7,781 bases of DNA, taken from positions 1 through 7,781 of the forward strand of contig CAMCTP010000041.1 of the NCBI GenBank assembly GCA_945878495.1, in the 5' to 3' direction. Source of the DNA: Rickettsia typhi. Its GTDB lineage: Bacteria > Pseudomonadota > Alphaproteobacteria > Rickettsiales > Deianiraeaceae. This document shows positions 6,231 to 7,781 of the stretch, piece by piece (within the stretch, counting starts at the first letter, position 1; each line of letters opens with the position of its first letter). Under the pieces are notes generated by a model. The model saw nothing but the letters and a program-made list of their open reading frames with translations. It was not told the origin of the DNA and did not search any database. The translations under genes were made by a program, and so were the position numbers.

Positions 6231-7781
6231 ATGAAAGTCAAGATGCTAGTGAAAAAATATATATTTTTAATATTGCTGTTATTTTTTAATTCGGCAGAAT
6301 TGAAGGCTGAAGAAAAAAAAAGTTTTATCAAAATTGGGGGATTTGTTGATACATCTAGTGCAAGCGTTGGGCAGTCTGGAGCTTATGAAAATGAAGTTTT
6401 ACCAAACTCTGAATCAACATTAAAATCCGTTAATAGGCAAAATATACACGGATCTCAACAGAGCAGGGTTTTCTCAAGAATTGATTTAACAGCCGGTATT
6501 AAGGTTGATGAAGTTAGGTCTTTTGGTGTTAAAATTGTTTTGAATTCAACAATTGGAAACAATGAAGATGACGCCGGTAGATTTGGGAATCAGAATTATA
6601 TTTTCTTAAATACGAAATATGGAAGGCAAGAAATTGGGGTTTCTCCGACTCCTGCTGCAACTATGAGAATTGATGCAAGCGTGATAGCAAGAGCTAGTGG
6701 CGGAATAGGTGGACAGTGGTTTAGGTTCGTCAATTTTCCGGTTTTTAATACATCTGGAATGTCTGCAGATCAAGCAAATGAGCTCTCGGCTGGATATATG
6801 CCGATTTTCTTGCTTCAGCCAATGTTACCAAATGAAGCTGGTTTTACAAGCGGAGCAACTCAATCATTATTTATATATCAAGGAAATGACCAAGCTAACC
6901 CACAAATGACAAATGGTGGTTATGATGTAATGTATTACAATAGGCAACAACCAAGATTTGGCCATGCCCTGCATAATGGAATAAATTTTTACACTCCAAG
7001 ATACAATGGATTTCAATTTGGTTTTTCTTATGGACCAAATACAGGCTCGGCAGGTGGAATAGGGCGGCATGATTCAGAATTTTTACGAAATGGATCGGGT
7101 AATCCAATATCTATACACGGAGCAAATTCTACGAGATCTGGAAATGTTGCAAACTATCTATCAATGGGCGTAAATTACAAAAAAATCTTAACAGATGACA
7201 TTGATATAGCATTATCACTAACACACGAAAGAGGTCAGGCTCAGGATATAAATAATCCATATGGGGTAAATGGAGGGTGTACAATATACAGTGGATCTTG
7301 TATAAATGGATTTAACGGAAGACGAGATTTATCAGCTTATGCCATTGGTGGAAAGCTGAACTATGGTCCATTTTCATTCGCTGGATCCTATGGATCGTGG
7401 GGAAATAGTCTTCAGCCAATTGCAAATAATGCAAAAGATGGTTCAGGAAATTATCTGTATCCATGGTTAGTTCCATTTGACGCGAATGGCAATGAAATGG
7501 TTGATTTTAAAAAAACAAGCTTTTATAATTTTGGTGGAGCCTATGAATTTGGTCCTTTTAATGCATCGGTAACTCATCTTGTAACAAATAATATGGGAAA
7601 TAAAGTAAATGCATCATCAATTGGCTTAGATTATCAGGTATCTGGATATACCTTTGGAACTCTGGTTCCTTATATAGAATATACGCAATTTTCAATGACT
7701 GGAGCACCGATTTATTTAGCTAGTGTTCAGCAATTATACACTCCAATAAAAAATTCCGGCAATGTTATTATGATAGGTTTT
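6231..7781 (+). CDS. Outer-membrane porin, Gram-negative general porin type (3'-partial)
   Basis: The frame runs from ATG 6231 to the right edge, 517 codons without a stop. The start has a signal peptide: basic MKVKMLVKK, a hydrophobic core IFLILLLFF (11-19) and a likely signal peptidase I site after LKA (26). The mature part begins with a porin-like first strand, SFIKIGGFVDTSS, and continues with alternating, aromatic- and glycine-rich strands and Asn/Gly/Ser-rich loops, for example GINFYTPRYNGFQFGFSYGPN (split at 250-270) and SAYAIGGKLNYGPFSFAGSYG (369-388). This pattern fits the porin_4/OmpC-like family of proteobacteria that forms trimeric diffusion channels. The visible end NSGNVIMIGF resembles a near-terminal beta strand, so only a few residues are probably missing. 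Two cysteines (C350, C357) lie in one apparent loop. An alternative start exists at M5 (6243). No Shine-Dalgarno sequence is visible. The exact channel specificity is unknown. Confidence 0.85.
   Translation, partial: MKVKMLVKKYIFLILLLFFNSAELKAEEKKSFIKIGGFVDTSSASVGQSGAYENEVLPNSESTLKSVNRQNIHGSQQSRVFSRIDLTAGIKVDEVRSFGVKIVLNSTIGNNEDDAGRFGNQNYIFLNTKYGRQEIGVSPTPAATMRIDASVIARASGGIGGQWFRFVNFPVFNTSGMSADQANELSAGYMPIFLLQPMLPNEAGFTSGATQSLFIYQGNDQANPQMTNGGYDVMYYNRQQPRFGHALHNGINFYTPRYNGFQFGFSYGPNTGSAGGIGRHDSEFLRNGSGNPISIHGANSTRSGNVANYLSMGVNYKKILTDDIDIALSLTHERGQAQDINNPYGVNGGCTIYSGSCINGFNGRRDLSAYAIGGKLNYGPFSFAGSYGSWGNSLQPIANNAKDGSGNYLYPWLVPFDANGNEMVDFKKTSFYNFGGAYEFGPFNASVTHLVTNNMGNKVNASSIGLDYQVSGYTFGTLVPYIEYTQFSMTGAPIYLASVQQLYTPIKNSGNVIMIGF

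Noticed and set aside
6709..7107. Short open frames on both strands within the porin gene
   Set aside because: The porin frame is open through the whole region with a signal peptide and beta-strand pattern; the short frames are out of frame with it and have no recognisable features.
1..7781. Possible UGA-to-Trp recoding in a reduced genome
   Set aside because: No gene needs an in-frame TGA, Trp codons are TGG, and the tRNA-Trp anticodon is CCA; the exclusive use of TAA stops is explained by high A+T.
1..7781. CRISPR array, insertion sequence or riboswitch
   Set aside because: No spaced direct repeats, terminal inverted repeats with a transposase, or structured long leader were seen; the longest non-coding stretch is about 154 bp.

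Overview
The window is a compact, AT-rich stretch (by eye roughly one third G+C) of an alphaproteobacterial chromosome, most likely from an intracellular lineage such as Rickettsiales (Holosporales-type bacteria are the alternative). The reasons are the low G+C, an alphaproteobacterial-type tRNA-Trp, a COQ7-type ubiquinone hydroxylase, an acidic amino acid:cation symporter and a Gram-negative porin with a signal peptide. All six visible stop codons are TAA. Tryptophan is encoded by TGG and read by a CCA-anticodon tRNA, so nothing suggests an altered genetic code. The order-level placement is inference.

Layout. Positions 2-1282 (+) hold the 3' part of a gene for an AAA/ABC-type ATPase fused to a C-terminal TOPRIM-like domain; its reading frame is open at the left edge, so the Walker A end lies outside. 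It runs head-on into the 3' end of tRNA-Trp (1303-1378, -). Four minus-strand genes then form an apparent translation operon, rpmA (3675-3935) > tsf (2811-3653) > cysS (1396-2808) > tRNA-Trp, read from a good sigma70-like promoter with a perfect TTGACA box at 3984-3979. A 154-bp divergent spacer separates rpmA from a plus-strand dicarboxylate/amino acid:cation symporter gene (4090-5628). That gene converges, with an 8-bp gap, on coq7 (5637-6188, -). Only 42 bp separate coq7 from a divergent porin gene (6231 to the right edge, +) that is nearly complete. No stretch longer than about 155 bp lacks a gene.

How the genes fit together. bL27, EF-Ts, CysRS and tRNA-Trp are all translation components and are probably co-expressed. 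The symporter and the porin are uptake functions at the inner and outer membranes, and COQ7 serves respiration. The ATPase-TOPRIM gene is the only accessory-looking item; its family contains anti-phage and nucleic-acid-processing proteins, and it abuts a tRNA 3' end, a common integration site.

The points most worth a second look are the ATPase-TOPRIM gene and its position, the apparent loss of the third sodium site and the N-terminal extension in the symporter, and the unusual gene order in which rpmA lacks rplU and tsf lacks rpsB.
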